Assembly: GCA_035687245.1 (NCBI GenBank)
Contig: DASRYH010000004.1
Coordinates: 1-32,004, forward strand
Source of the DNA: DASRYH01 sp035687245
Lineage (GTDB): Bacteria; Actinomycetota; Coriobacteriia; Anaerosomatales; PHET01
Direction: 5' to 3'
Length of the DNA stretch: 32,004 bases
Shown: positions 15,080 to 23,588 of the stretch, in pieces
How the letters are laid out: every line of letters starts with the position of its first letter
Numbering within the stretch: the stretch's first letter is position 1
Notes under the pieces: generated by a model
What the model was told of the DNA's origin: nothing
What the model saw: only the letters and a program-made list of their open reading frames with translations
Databases searched by the model: none
Translations under genes and position numbers: made by a program

Positions 15080-16099
15080 CTACTTCTTCGCCTTGACGCT
15101 CACCGTGCGCGACACACTCGCGAGCGTGTCGGCATCGCCGGCGAACTTCACCTTGAACAGGTAGTTGCCGCGCTTGGCCGCCTTGAACGTATAGCTCCAT
15201 TCACCGTTCGCGGCGGTCGTGAGCACGATGGTGCTCGTCGCGACGCGGACGTACTTCTTGGAACCCGGCTTCTTCACGTAGAGCTTGACCGAGTCGTCAC
15301 CATCGGCAGGAGAGAGCTTCCCGCTGATCTTCACCGTGCGGCCGACCTTGACCTTCTTGGCGCTCGCCTTGAGGGTCAGGTGGGAGGCGACGGGAGTCGC
15401 CGGAGTGGTGGGAGCGGCCGTCGGAGGGGCGGTGGACTCCCCCGGCGTTGTGGGCGGAGTCGTGGGCGGAGTTGTGGGCGCGGCGGTGACCGTGAACAGG
15501 ACAGTCGTGCCCGGCTCGGTATTGCCGGCGTTGTCGACCGACCAGAACTGCAGGCTGTGGGCACCAACAACTGACGTGGTGACCGAAGTCCCAGCGACAG
15601 CCGTGGCACCATCGAGTGCGTAGTAGGTCGCAGCGACGCCTGAACCGGCGTCGGTGGCGCTCAGGTTGATCGTCGCGCTCGTGACATAGGTCGCGACGGC
15701 ATTAGACGTGGTGATCGGAGCTGCGGCATCGACGACAATCGCCGACGGGCTGACGCTAGTCGATCCAACGCCGTCGGTCTCGGTCGGGCCCTGGACCGCA
15801 AAGAGCGTGTAGGTCTTGCCCGTCGCCAGTGACACCGAGCCACTCGACCCCGTGATCTGCGTCTGCTTGGTAGTGCCGTTGAACACGGCGATGTAGTAGG
15901 CGCCAGGAGCGCTGACGTTGTACACGGCGGTAGTGCCGTTGTTCGACACGAGCGTCGTGGTCACCGCGAGTGCAGGACCACTGTGGCAGTTGGTGCACTG
16001 CGAGGTCTTGCTAGGAGTTGCCACGGCGGTAGACGCGAACACAGCCGTCATTAGGGCTGCCGCTACTGCGGCCAGTGCGACGGTCTTGGTCCTTCTCAT
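15080..16099 (-). CDS. Secreted single-heme c-type cytochrome-like Ig protein
   Basis: A 339-residue exported protein. ATG 16099 has GGAGG 7-8 bases upstream and begins a clear signal peptide (MRRTKTVALAAVAAALMTAV... TAVA). Right after cleavage comes one CTNCH heme motif. Next is a beta-rich domain with the phrase GAYYIAVFNGTT, and an OmpL47-like domain (ITTSNAVATYV... LQFWSVDNAGNTEPG). A Thr/Pro linker follows (TTPPTTPPTTPG...). The C-terminal Ig-like module (SAKKVKVGRTVKISGKLSP ... SVKAKK) resembles those of secreted adhesion-type proteins. A single heme at the extreme N-terminus of a structural surface protein is unusual. It may hold one heme for surface electron transfer, or CTNCH may bind something else. 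The protein has no membrane anchor. Confidence 0.88.
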   Translation of the reverse strand: MRRTKTVALAAVAAALMTAVFASTAVATPSKTSQCTNCHSGPALAVTTTLVSNNGTTAVYNVSAPGAYYIAVFNGTTKQTQITGSSGSVSLATGKTYTLFAVQGPTETDGVGSTSVSPSAIVVDAAAPITTSNAVATYVTSATINLSATDAGSGVAATYYALDGATAVAGTSVTTSVVGAHSLQFWSVDNAGNTEPGTTVLFTVTAAPTTPPTTPPTTPGESTAPPTAAPTTPATPVASHLTLKASAKKVKVGRTVKISGKLSPADGDDSVKLYVKKPGSKKYVRVATSTIVLTTAANGEWSYTFKAAKRGNYLFKVKFAGDADTLASVSRTVSVKAKK

Positions 16100-16285
16100 A
16101 CGCGAACCTCCAACTTTGCTTCGAGCCCGGATGGGCATCGTCGACACGGTTGTGATGTCAGAAGACATCGGGAGGCAGTTGAGCAAACTCAAGGCCCTCG
16201 ACCCCAACATGAGAAGACTCACAGAGAACCGGACAGGGGCTTAGGACTCCGACCGGCCAGCTTTCGGGACCAAAACGCAAGACAG

Positions 16286-16305
16286 CCCCGCTCGATTGAG
16301 CGAGG
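16286..16305 (-). terminator. Terminator of the tRNA-Leu gene
   Basis: On the minus strand CCTCGCTC and GAGCGGGG pair (8 bp, one wobble, loop AATC) and are followed by CTGTCTTGCGTTTTGG, 15 bases after the tRNA end. Confidence 0.7.
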
Positions 16306-16320
16306 CCGCCGAAGTGTCTG

Positions 16321-16406
16321 TGGTGCGGGTGAGAGGAGTTGAACCTCCACGGGGTTGCCCCCACATGGACCTGAACCATGCGCGTCTGCCATTCCGCCAC
16401 ACCCGC
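16321..16406 (-). tRNA. tRNA-Leu (anticodon CAG)
   Basis: An 86-base class II tRNA including an encoded CCA. Acceptor arms GCGGGTG / CACCCGC pair perfectly with discriminator A. The anticodon arm is CATGG-TTCAGGT-CCATG with anticodon CAG. The variable arm is long (GGGG/CCCC), as expected for Leu, and the T-arm is GGAGG-TTCAACT-CCTCT. It decodes CUG, the dominant Leu codon in this high-GC genome. Confidence 0.97.
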
Positions 16407-16492
16407 GTAGCGCGAGAACGAATAGTAACACCGCAGTTGGCGAGCGGCAAATACCGAGAGGGTGCGCTTGATGGACGCTCGAAGTGGCCGCG

Positions 16493-18763
16493 CTAGCCGG
16501 CGACGGCGTCAAGGCCCCCGGCTTGAACAAGCAGCTGATCCGCGTCCGGTAGCCAGAAGGAGAACGTTGCGCCGCGGCCGGGTACCGCCTCGGCCTTGAT
16601 GAGACCGCCGTGCCGGTTGACGATGCGCTTCACGGTGGCAAGCCCGATGCCGATGCCAGGGAAGTCGTCCTCGCGGTGGAGCCTGTGGAACGGCTCGAAC
16701 AGCTGGCTCGAGTAGCGGGTATCGAAGCCTGCCCCGTTGTCGGCAACACATATCCAACGCTTGCCGTCTTCGTCGACCGTGGACGTAATCGAGACACGGG
16801 CCGCCTCGGTCTTCATCGTGTACTTCCAAGCGTTGCCGACGAGGTTGGATACGAGCACGTTCACCATGCGCGTGTCGCCGAACACGCACAGGTTCTCTTC
16901 GACCTCGACTTGCACATCGCGCTCGGGGTAGAACTGCCTGCGCTGAGCGATCACCTTGTTCACGAGTCCTGTGACGTCGACGATCTCGTGCAACATATCG
17001 CCTCGCGTGTCGCGAGAGAGAGTGAGAAGCGCGTCGATGAGCTCACTCATCGTCCTGCTTCCCTCCATGATGAAGCTGATGTACTCGTGAGCCCGGTCGT
17101 CGAGCGACTCACCATAGTCTTCGGCTAGCGCCTTGCAGAAGCCATTCATGGCGCGCAGCGGTGCACGCAGATCGTGCGAGACCGCATAGGCGAAGGCCTC
17201 GAGCTCCCGGTTGGCGGCCTCGACCTCAGCGGTGCGAATGGCGACCTTGCGCTCAAGCTCGCTGTTGAGGTCGCGGATGAGCTGCTCGACACGGCGTCGC
17301 TCGGTGATGTCGCGCACGACCGCCTGAACTCCGTTGTCCGGCAGGCGCCGCCCCACTACTTCAGCGTGGAACTCCGAGCCGTCCTTGCGCACCAGGATCC
17401 AGTGACTCGCGACCGGCGGACCCCCGATAGTGGTGAAGCGCGTGACCAGGGTTTCCATATCCTGCGGCCGCACGAGTTCAGCGGCCGACAGCTTGCGCAG
17501 CTCGTCGGAGGTGAACCCCGTCATCTCGCTGGCCGCCGGGTTGGCGTCGGTGATTCGCCCGGACGCATCCAGGACAAACATGCCCTCGGGCATCTGCTCG
17601 ACGAGCGTGCGGTAGCGCTCCTCGCTTCGGCGCAGCGCCTCTTCGGCGGCGTGCTTGTCAGAGACGTCTTGGATCGTGCCCTGTACGCGCACGACCTGGT
17701 CGCCCAGCATCGCGGGACGCCCGACGATGCGAACCCACTTGCGCGCACCCGAGGCGGTCACGATCTCTGTCTCGAGGTCGAAAGGCCACCCCGACTCAAT
17801 CGCGCGTCGCTGAGCCTCGCGCACGAACTCGCGCATCTCCGGGACGATCTGGAACAGCGGGTCGGTCTTCCAGCCGGCGTCCTCGCTCTGGATGTCGTGG
17901 ATGCGTGCAGCCTCGGCCGTCCACGTGGCCTCCCCGGTGAGCACGTTGAGCTCCCAGCCGCCGATCTTGCCGATCTCGCTCGTGCGGTCGAGCATCTCAT
18001 CGCGCTCGCGGATTGTGTCGCGTGCCTCCAGCACCTCGGTGCGGTCGATCACGACGCCGATGGCCATGTGCTGCCCCTCGGCTTCGATCGTTCGCCCGTG
18101 CACGTCGATGGGTACGACCGTGCCGTCCTGCCGAAGACCCAGCAGCTCGCCGCGCAGCCCTGACCCTCGCGGCTGCTCGTTCGTACCCGAGCTGCCTGCC
18201 ACCAGGCTCGCGTAGTTGGCCGTCACCAGATCGCTCGAAGGGAGTCCCAGGACGTCGTCGGGGCTTTCGTAGCCGAAGATGCGCGCGAACTCGGGGTTCG
18301 CGTAGGTCACGAGACCGTTCTGGGCGATGTAGATGCCCGCGAGCGACTGTTCTACGAGGCCCTCGAACTTGGCTTCGGTCGTGTCGCGCTCCTCAGCGAG
18401 GAGGTCCTGCGCCCGCGCGAGACGTTCGTGTACCTCGCCGAATAGCACGCCCATGCCCAGGAAGAGCAGCGTCGGCAGGATGCGGTTAGGGCCGATCACC
18501 CAGTTCGCTTGCGGACCGATGAAGAGGGTGAAGACCAACACCGTGCCTATCAGCGCAGAGCCCACACCACCGATGAAGCCGGCGAGCCATGCGCTGAGGA
18601 AGAGCGTCAGATAGAACAGTATCCAGACCGACGGAGTGATCAGCGGAAAGAGCAGCCACTGGACTCCGGCGGCAAAGAAGGGCAGGGCGAGTGCGAGCAC
18701 GACTTGTGAGACTGAATACCCCCGAAGAAACGCGGGGCCTCCCCTACGGCCCATACGTCTCAC
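16493..18763 (-). CDS. Membrane histidine kinase with three PAS domains and phytochrome-type HisKA
   Basis: A 756-residue inner-membrane sensor kinase. Four N-terminal hydrophobic helices (about 18-37, 42-64, 66-84, 95-110) resemble the KdpD-type DUF4118 module (SAWLAGFIGGVGSALIGT). Three PAS domains follow (about 131-245, 256-370 and 380-488). A coiled coil leads to HisKA with H530 in AVSHDLRAPLRAM, the SHDLRAPLR form seen in phytochrome and PAS kinases. The ATPase domain has N644, DNGAGF (675-680) and GIGIGLAT (703-710). The GTG start overlaps the stop of the preceding response regulator by four bases (GTGA), so the two are translationally coupled partners. The signal is unknown. Confidence 0.93.
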   Translation of the reverse strand: MRRMGRRGGPAFLRGYSVSQVVLALALPFFAAGVQWLLFPLITPSVWILFYLTLFLSAWLAGFIGGVGSALIGTVLVFTLFIGPQANWVIGPNRILPTLLFLGMGVLFGEVHERLARAQDLLAEERDTTEAKFEGLVEQSLAGIYIAQNGLVTYANPEFARIFGYESPDDVLGLPSSDLVTANYASLVAGSSGTNEQPRGSGLRGELLGLRQDGTVVPIDVHGRTIEAEGQHMAIGVVIDRTEVLEARDTIRERDEMLDRTSEIGKIGGWELNVLTGEATWTAEAARIHDIQSEDAGWKTDPLFQIVPEMREFVREAQRRAIESGWPFDLETEIVTASGARKWVRIVGRPAMLGDQVVRVQGTIQDVSDKHAAEEALRRSEERYRTLVEQMPEGMFVLDASGRITDANPAASEMTGFTSDELRKLSAAELVRPQDMETLVTRFTTIGGPPVASHWILVRKDGSEFHAEVVGRRLPDNGVQAVVRDITERRRVEQLIRDLNSELERKVAIRTAEVEAANRELEAFAYAVSHDLRAPLRAMNGFCKALAEDYGESLDDRAHEYISFIMEGSRTMSELIDALLTLSRDTRGDMLHEIVDVTGLVNKVIAQRRQFYPERDVQVEVEENLCVFGDTRMVNVLVSNLVGNAWKYTMKTEAARVSITSTVDEDGKRWICVADNGAGFDTRYSSQLFEPFHRLHREDDFPGIGIGLATVKRIVNRHGGLIKAEAVPGRGATFSFWLPDADQLLVQAGGLDAVAG

Positions 18764-19200
18764 GTCCCCGTAGAGGTCTCGTTCGTCGCGAGCCAGTAGA
18801 GCCCCAGCTGCTGAACGACGTCGCTGAACGCACCGGACTCGACCGGCTTGCGCACGTAGCTGTTCGCGCCTAGGTCGTAGCTCATCTGGATATCGCGCTC
18901 CTGCGATGAGGAGGTCATCACGACCACCGGGAGCCGGCGCGTGCGATCGTTGGCGCGGATGGCGCGCAAGACGTCGTGGCCGGACAGCTTCGGCAGCTTG
19001 AGGTCGAGAAGAACGACCTGCGGCATATCAAAGGGATCGCGGTCCGCGTGCGCCCCCTCACACAACAGGTAGTCGATGGCCTCCTGGCCGTCGCGCACAA
19101 CATCGATCTCGACCGGCATCTCGTGTCGCCTCAGCGCCCGAATCGTCAGCGCCTCGTCGGCGGGGTTGTCTTCCACAAGAAGGATGTAGCCGCGAGCCAT
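18760..19200 (-). CDS. Rcp1-type single-domain response regulator
   Basis: A 146-residue stand-alone receiver of the Rcp1 group that pairs with phytochrome-like or multi-PAS kinases. It starts ILLVEDNPADEALT and has E10/D11, phosphoacceptor D66 in VLLDLKLPKLSG, T96 and K118 (VRKPV). ATG 19200 is chosen as the start of the conserved domain; an in-frame TTG lies 21 bases upstream, and neither has a strong ribosome site. It is coupled by GTGA overlap to the kinase. There is no output domain. Confidence 0.93.
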   Translation of the reverse strand: MARGYILLVEDNPADEALTIRALRRHEMPVEIDVVRDGQEAIDYLLCEGAHADRDPFDMPQVVLLDLKLPKLSGHDVLRAIRANDRTRRLPVVVMTSSSQERDIQMSYDLGANSYVRKPVESGAFSDVVQQLGLYWLATNETSTGT

Positions 19201-19375
19201 GGTCACGCCAATCGCCCCCAAGTACGTGCGCTATGCAAGGTGGGGCACGCCTTCGCCCGCGCGACCTGGCGCCCCCGCACACACAACAATACGCAGCTTC
19301 GGGCCCGCTTTCCAGCGGACTACCAGTTTGCACCCGCAAGCGGACGTTCCCGGATGCGCTGTCAGCGCGAACCGA

Positions 19376-19381
19376 TAGAAT
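19376..19381 (+). promoter_or_regulatory. Putative -10 element of the cell-growth operon
   Basis: TAGAAT within CCGATAGAATG overlaps the ATG at 19380 and lies 7 bases before an in-frame GTG at 19389. A start at that GTG would make a leaderless mRNA. The same GATAGAATG string occurs before pknB at 26357-26365. No convincing -35 is seen. Confidence 0.35.
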
Positions 19382-21179
19382 GAACGCCGTGGAACACGAC
19401 TCCCGGCACGCCGAACAGCAGCTGATCGTGGACCGCTACCGACCCCTCGAGGAGCTGGGCGAAGGGGCCTTCGGCAGCGTGGTTTCGGCGTGGGACACGC
19501 GCATGCAGCGCCGGGTGGCCATCAAGCGCATCCCCTTTCCGCTCGACAGCCACGGCGCTCCAAGCGTGCCGCCCGGGCTTGCCGAGGCGCGCACTGCGGC
19601 CATGCTCAACAACCCCGCGATCGTCACCGTCTTCGACTTCGAGACCGACTCCGACGAGGCCTTCCTCGTGATGGAGTACGTCGAGGGCGCCTCTCTTGCC
19701 GAGCTACTGGCCGAGACCGGGGAGCCGCTGAACCTCGACGAGGCCGCCGCGGTCGTCGACGCCATCGCCGACGCCCTGTGCTTCGCGCACGAGAACGGCG
19801 TGCTCCACCTCGACATCAAGCCCGAGAACGTGCTGGTTGGCTTGGACGGGCGCGTGAAGGTGGCCGACTTCGGCATCGCCGAGCTCTCGTCGCTCGCCGG
19901 CCACGGCGCGGCCTTCGGCGGCACCCTGGGCTACATGTCGCTCGAGCAGCTACGCGGTGAGGAGGTGAGCGAGGCCTCGGACGAGTGGGCGCTTGCCGCC
20001 GTCGCCTTCGAGGTCATCACCGGCGACAACCCCTTCGCGGACTCCACGATCGAGGGCGCGATCCGGCGCATCACCATCACTGGCGCCCCGAGCGTTCGCA
20101 CCTACGACACCCGTCTGCCCGCCGCGCTCGACGACGTCCTCTTCGCCGGGCTGGGCGTCGAGCCCGCGGAGCGCTACCCGGGCGTGGCCGAGTTCGCCGA
20201 CGCGCTGCTCCCGCACTTGGGCGACGCCCGCGCCGGCCGCGCCTCGCTCGCCGAACTCGTTGCCGACATCACGGGCGATGAGCCCGACGCCGAAGACGAT
20301 CTCGTCTACCTCGGTCTGTGGGATCGGCTGCAAGGCTCGGGCGGCCGCGTGCTCGTGCAGCTCGTGGCAGGCGCCGAAGGCGGCTGGCTCGCGTGGGCGG
20401 GCCTTTCGGCGGTTCAGCTCCCCACCATCGCGCTGTGGGCCGCCATCGCACTCGTCGCCGGCGGTGCTTTCCTCGCGCCCGCACTGGGACTCGTGCTCGG
20501 GCTGCTGTGCGCGGTTGCTGGCGCTATCGCGCACGGCGCGTGGGCGCTCGCGGCCGCGCTGCTGCTCATTGGCGGCAGCTGGTGGTGGCTTTTCGGCAGG
20601 CAGAGTACAGGCGCTGCCGTATTGCCGCTTTCAGCTCCCGTACTCGCAGCAGCGCGCATCGGCTTCTTGCAGCCACTCATCGCCGGCTTCACGCTCCCGC
20701 CGCTGGGCGCCGCGATCGCTGCGGCTCTGGGCGGCGCGCTCACGATGCTCGCTTCCGCCGCATCTTCGCTGGGTGCGCCCTACATCGCTGTCGCACCATC
20801 GACGGCTCTGCGCATTTGGACGCTCGGCTCGGCTGCCGAAAGGGTGGTGGCGCTGGCCTCCTCACCGGCCGCGTGGATCGCACTGCTCGGCTGGCCTGTC
20901 GCCGCGGCCGTGATGTCGTGGCTGAGCTCGCGAGCAACTCGCGTCTGGGCGGCGGTGGGCGCGCTAGCGGGCGCGGGAGTCCTCGGCGGCGCCTACCTTC
21001 TCGCCGATGTCGTCGCCCGCACGCTCAGTCAACAAGCTGGGTACGAAAGCGTGCTCACAGCAGCCTCCCTCGCGGGCTCACTTATACTGATGTGGCTCGC
21101 ATGCTGGGCCGGAGCACCCCTTCGGCCCGAAGAGGAAGACCCGCTCTCGGTAGCGGCAAGACGACGCGAGGACCACTGA
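19380..21179 (+). CDS. Membrane Ser/Thr protein kinase, non-RD type, first gene of the wall operon
   Basis: A 599-residue protein. The N-terminal kinase domain (about 20-280) has glycine loop GEGAFG (27-32), K49, E69, HLDIKPEN with catalytic D145, and DFG (163-165). The residue before the catalytic Asp is Leu instead of Arg, so it is a non-RD kinase and may not need activation-loop phosphorylation. The C-terminal ~250 residues are very hydrophobic, with about seven or eight membrane helices (about 337-575), a short RRRED tail and no PASTA domains. It takes the place usually held by pknA but has a different design. Start: ATG 19380 or GTG 19389; neither has a Shine-Dalgarno sequence. The next gene follows after three bases. 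Confidence 0.9.
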   Translation: MNAVEHDSRHAEQQLIVDRYRPLEELGEGAFGSVVSAWDTRMQRRVAIKRIPFPLDSHGAPSVPPGLAEARTAAMLNNPAIVTVFDFETDSDEAFLVMEYVEGASLAELLAETGEPLNLDEAAAVVDAIADALCFAHENGVLHLDIKPENVLVGLDGRVKVADFGIAELSSLAGHGAAFGGTLGYMSLEQLRGEEVSEASDEWALAAVAFEVITGDNPFADSTIEGAIRRITITGAPSVRTYDTRLPAALDDVLFAGLGVEPAERYPGVAEFADALLPHLGDARAGRASLAELVADITGDEPDAEDDLVYLGLWDRLQGSGGRVLVQLVAGAEGGWLAWAGLSAVQLPTIALWAAIALVAGGAFLAPALGLVLGLLCAVAGAIAHGAWALAAALLLIGGSWWWLFGRQSTGAAVLPLSAPVLAAARIGFLQPLIAGFTLPPLGAAIAAALGGALTMLASAASSLGAPYIAVAPSTALRIWTLGSAAERVVALASSPAAWIALLGWPVAAAVMSWLSSRATRVWAAVGALAGAGVLGGAYLLADVVARTLSQQAGYESVLTAASLAGSLILMWLACWAGAPLRPEEEDPLSVAARRREDH

Positions 21180-21182
21180 CGC

Positions 21183-22055
21183 ATGAGCGTGCTTTCCGAC
21201 TTCGAAGACAGGGTCTCAAACGCGGTGGAAGGCGTGTTCGCCGGGGTCTTCCGCTCCCCCGTTCAGCCCGCTGAGCTTGCGAAAGCGTGCGGCAAGGAGA
21301 TGGATCGCCGCCGGAAGCTCGGCGTGGGCAAGGTGTTTGTCGCCACCCTCTACTCCGTGCTCATCTCGCCCGCCGACGGCGACCAGCTGGGCGGCTTCGC
21401 CCCTACGCTCGCCGGCGAGCTCGAGACCTACCTCATCGGCTACGCGCGCGAGCGCGACTACAAGCTCGCCACCCGCCCGCGCGTCCGCTTTCTCGTTGAC
21501 GACGGGCTGAAGCTCGGCCGCTTCGAGGTCATCGGCGAGCTGCTGTCCGCCGATGAGATCGCGGTCGAGCTGGGTGAGGGCTCCGGCAGCCAAGGGGACA
21601 TCGAAGACGCCCCTCGCAGCGTTCGCCACACCGACTCGCCAGTCGCTGTCCCGCCGGTCGCTATCCCGCCGGTCGTTGCGGCACCCCCCGCTCCTGTCGT
21701 GTCTGAGCCCCCCGTCTTCGGCGTCTTCGACCACGAGGTACACGCCGAGAACGCCGCTCTCGCACCCGCACCCGCCACCGTGACGATTCGCGGCATGGGC
21801 CAGGAGGTCGCGCTCGAGGCAGACCGCTACGTGCTCGGCCGCCTGAAGGCCTGCGATATATGCCTGCCTGACGTGAACGCGAGCCGCGAGCACGCGGAGC
21901 TGCAGCGTGAAGGCAGCGGCTGGACGCTTGTCGACCTCGGCTCCACCAACGGCACGCTCGTCAACGGCGCCTCGATCGACCGCGTGCGCCTGCGCGAGGG
22001 CGACCTCATCACCATCGGCATCACCGAGCTCGTCTACCGCGAAGCGAGGCCCTAA
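21183..22055 (+). CDS. fhaA: FhaA-like protein: DUF3662 plus FHA domain
   Basis: A 290-residue cytoplasmic adaptor. Residues about 1-125 form the DUF3662 domain of FhaA (SVLSDFEDRVSNAVEGVFAGVFRSPVQPAELAKA). A Pro/Val-rich linker (about 145-190) follows. The FHA domain (about 196-287) has the phosphothreonine-binding set: GR at YVLGR, SREHAEL, and STNGTLVNG. In mycobacteria FhaA binds phosphorylated partners of PknB and links kinase state to peptidoglycan precursor export; that role is inferred by homology. It starts three bases after the kinase stop. Confidence 0.93.
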   Translation: MSVLSDFEDRVSNAVEGVFAGVFRSPVQPAELAKACGKEMDRRRKLGVGKVFVATLYSVLISPADGDQLGGFAPTLAGELETYLIGYARERDYKLATRPRVRFLVDDGLKLGRFEVIGELLSADEIAVELGEGSGSQGDIEDAPRSVRHTDSPVAVPPVAIPPVVAAPPAPVVSEPPVFGVFDHEVHAENAALAPAPATVTIRGMGQEVALEADRYVLGRLKACDICLPDVNASREHAELQREGSGWTLVDLGSTNGTLVNGASIDRVRLREGDLITIGITELVYREARP

Positions 22056-22057
22056 CC

Positions 22058-22474
22058 GTGATCGACCTGGCGCTCCTCGCCGGTCGGCTTCTGCTGCTGG
22101 CGCTCCTCTACCTCTTCCTCTTCGCTGCCGTGCGCGCGGGAGTAGGGCTGGTGCGCGTCCAGACCCCGAAGAAGTCGGGCTTCTTCGTCCTCACGGTGAG
22201 GCAGGGCCCACCAGAGCTGATGGGCGTCTCGCTGCCGCTGACATCGCCCGTCGTGATCGGCCGCTCACCGGGCGCCGACATCGTGATCGGCGACGACTTC
22301 GTCTCCGGCCGCCACACGCGCATCTCGCCGGTCGCCGACGAGATCGTGCTTGAAGACCTCGACTCCACTAACGGCACCGTCCTCAACGGCCGCCGAATCG
22401 TGTCTGCCCAGACCCTTCGGCCCGGTGACGTTATTGAGATCGGCGCCGTGAAGATGGAGGTGAGCCGTTCATGA
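22058..22474 (+). CDS. fhaB: FhaB-like membrane-anchored FHA protein
   Basis: A 138-residue protein with a GTG start two bases after the fhaA stop. An N-terminal hydrophobic helix (about 4-27, LALLAGRLLLLALLYLFLFA) anchors it. The FHA domain (about 60-138) has VIGRSPGADIVI, SGRHTRI and STNGTVLNG, all needed for phosphothreonine binding. In actinobacteria FhaB (FipA) binds FtsZ/FtsQ-linked factors; here that is inference. Its stop overlaps the phosphatase start by four bases (ATGA). Confidence 0.93.
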   Translation: MIDLALLAGRLLLLALLYLFLFAAVRAGVGLVRVQTPKKSGFFVLTVRQGPPELMGVSLPLTSPVVIGRSPGADIVIGDDFVSGRHTRISPVADEIVLEDLDSTNGTVLNGRRIVSAQTLRPGDVIEIGAVKMEVSRS

Positions 22475-23580
22475 CGGCCCGCCCGCACCCCGCCTACGCC
22501 GCGCTCACCGACATCGGTCGGGTGCGCACGCACAATGAGGACACCGTCCTTGCGATGCCGCCGCTCTTCGTCGTCGCAGACGGCCTTGGCGGGCACGAAG
22601 CCGGGGAGGTAGCCAGCTCGATCGCTGTCGAGACGCTGCGCGACCACGCTCCGGCGCACCCGGACTCCAAGGCACTCGCACGCGCGGTCAAAGCCGCAAA
22701 CCGCGAGGTTCTACGCGCAGCGAAGGAGGGAGTGGGCCGCGCCGGCATGGGCACCACGATGACGGCCGCGATCGTCGAAGGCACTACGATCGCGTTCGCG
22801 CACGTGGGCGACTCGCGCGCCTACCTCTTCGCCGACGGCAAGCTGCGCCGCATCACCGAAGACCACTCGATGGTGGCCGACATGATCCGCCGCGGTCAGC
22901 TCACCGAGGCCGAGTCGCGCGTCCACCCCAACCGCAGCGTCATCACGCGCGCGCTGGGCACCGACGCAAACATGGAAGCCGACGCCTACGAGATCGAGGT
23001 GCCGGCAGGCTCGAGGCTGCTGCTCTGCTCCGACGGCCTCACGAGCATGCTCGTCGACGACACGATCGAAGAGGTGCTTGCCGAAGGTGCCGACCCCGAA
23101 GGCGCCGCGCGCGCACTCATCGCAGAAGCCAACACTGCCGGCGGCCAGGACAACATCTCCGTGATCATCGTCGACATCGACGACGGCACTCGCCCAGCCG
23201 CGGCCGCAACCCGCAGCTTCTCGGTTGCCAAGCTCGCCCTATCGGTGCTGGCCTGGCTGCTCGTCTTCGCGCTGCTCGTGGCGGGCGTGGGCTTCGGCGT
23301 CTACCGCTACGCGCAGAGCCGCTACTACCTCGTTGCTGAGGACGGCATCGTGGTGATCTACCGCGGTGTCCCCGGAGAGATCGCAGGTCAGAGCCTCAAG
23401 TGGGAGGCCGAGCGCACGGCCATCGCCGTTGCCGGGCTCTCCCCCGGAACGCAGCAGCGACTTGCCGAAGGCGTGCCGGCAGCAAGCTTTGCCGAAGCGA
23501 TGCGAACCGCGGAGAGCTACCGCGAACAGGCCACGCCCTCCCTTGAGGCGCAGCCGTCCACCGACACCACGTCGCCCTAG
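22471..23580 (+). CDS. pstP: PP2C-type Ser/Thr phosphatase PstP
   Basis: A 369-residue membrane phosphatase expected to dephosphorylate the kinases and their substrates. The PP2C domain (about 5-238) carries the metal-binding acids: D24 in RTHNED, D37 in VADGLGGHEAGE, D188 in CSDGLTS and D227 in GGQDNIS. It also has the HVGDSRAY motif. One TM helix at about 253-280 is followed by an outside domain of ~90 residues, as in mycobacterial PstP. The ATG overlaps the fhaB stop (ATGA). Eight bases separate it from the next gene. Confidence 0.95.
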   Translation: MTARPHPAYAALTDIGRVRTHNEDTVLAMPPLFVVADGLGGHEAGEVASSIAVETLRDHAPAHPDSKALARAVKAANREVLRAAKEGVGRAGMGTTMTAAIVEGTTIAFAHVGDSRAYLFADGKLRRITEDHSMVADMIRRGQLTEAESRVHPNRSVITRALGTDANMEADAYEIEVPAGSRLLLCSDGLTSMLVDDTIEEVLAEGADPEGAARALIAEANTAGGQDNISVIIVDIDDGTRPAAAATRSFSVAKLALSVLAWLLVFALLVAGVGFGVYRYAQSRYYLVAEDGIVVIYRGVPGEIAGQSLKWEAERTAIAVAGLSPGTQQRLAEGVPAASFAEAMRTAESYREQATPSLEAQPSTDTTSP

Positions 23581-23588
23581 GAGCGCCG

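Noticed and set aside
15380..15490. Repetitive DNA resembling a short tandem array
   Set aside because: It encodes the Thr/Pro linker of the single-heme protein; the irregular units have no spacer structure, so it is neither CRISPR nor a mobile repeat.
16100..16320. Possible regulatory RNA upstream of the single-heme gene
   Set aside because: No consistent stem pattern or known aptamer consensus could be traced; only a normal ribosome site and the tRNA terminator are supported.
17174..18163. Plus-strand frame of ~330 codons opposite the multi-PAS kinase
   Set aside because: Mirror frame of PAS and kinase coding sequence; no ribosome site or domain.
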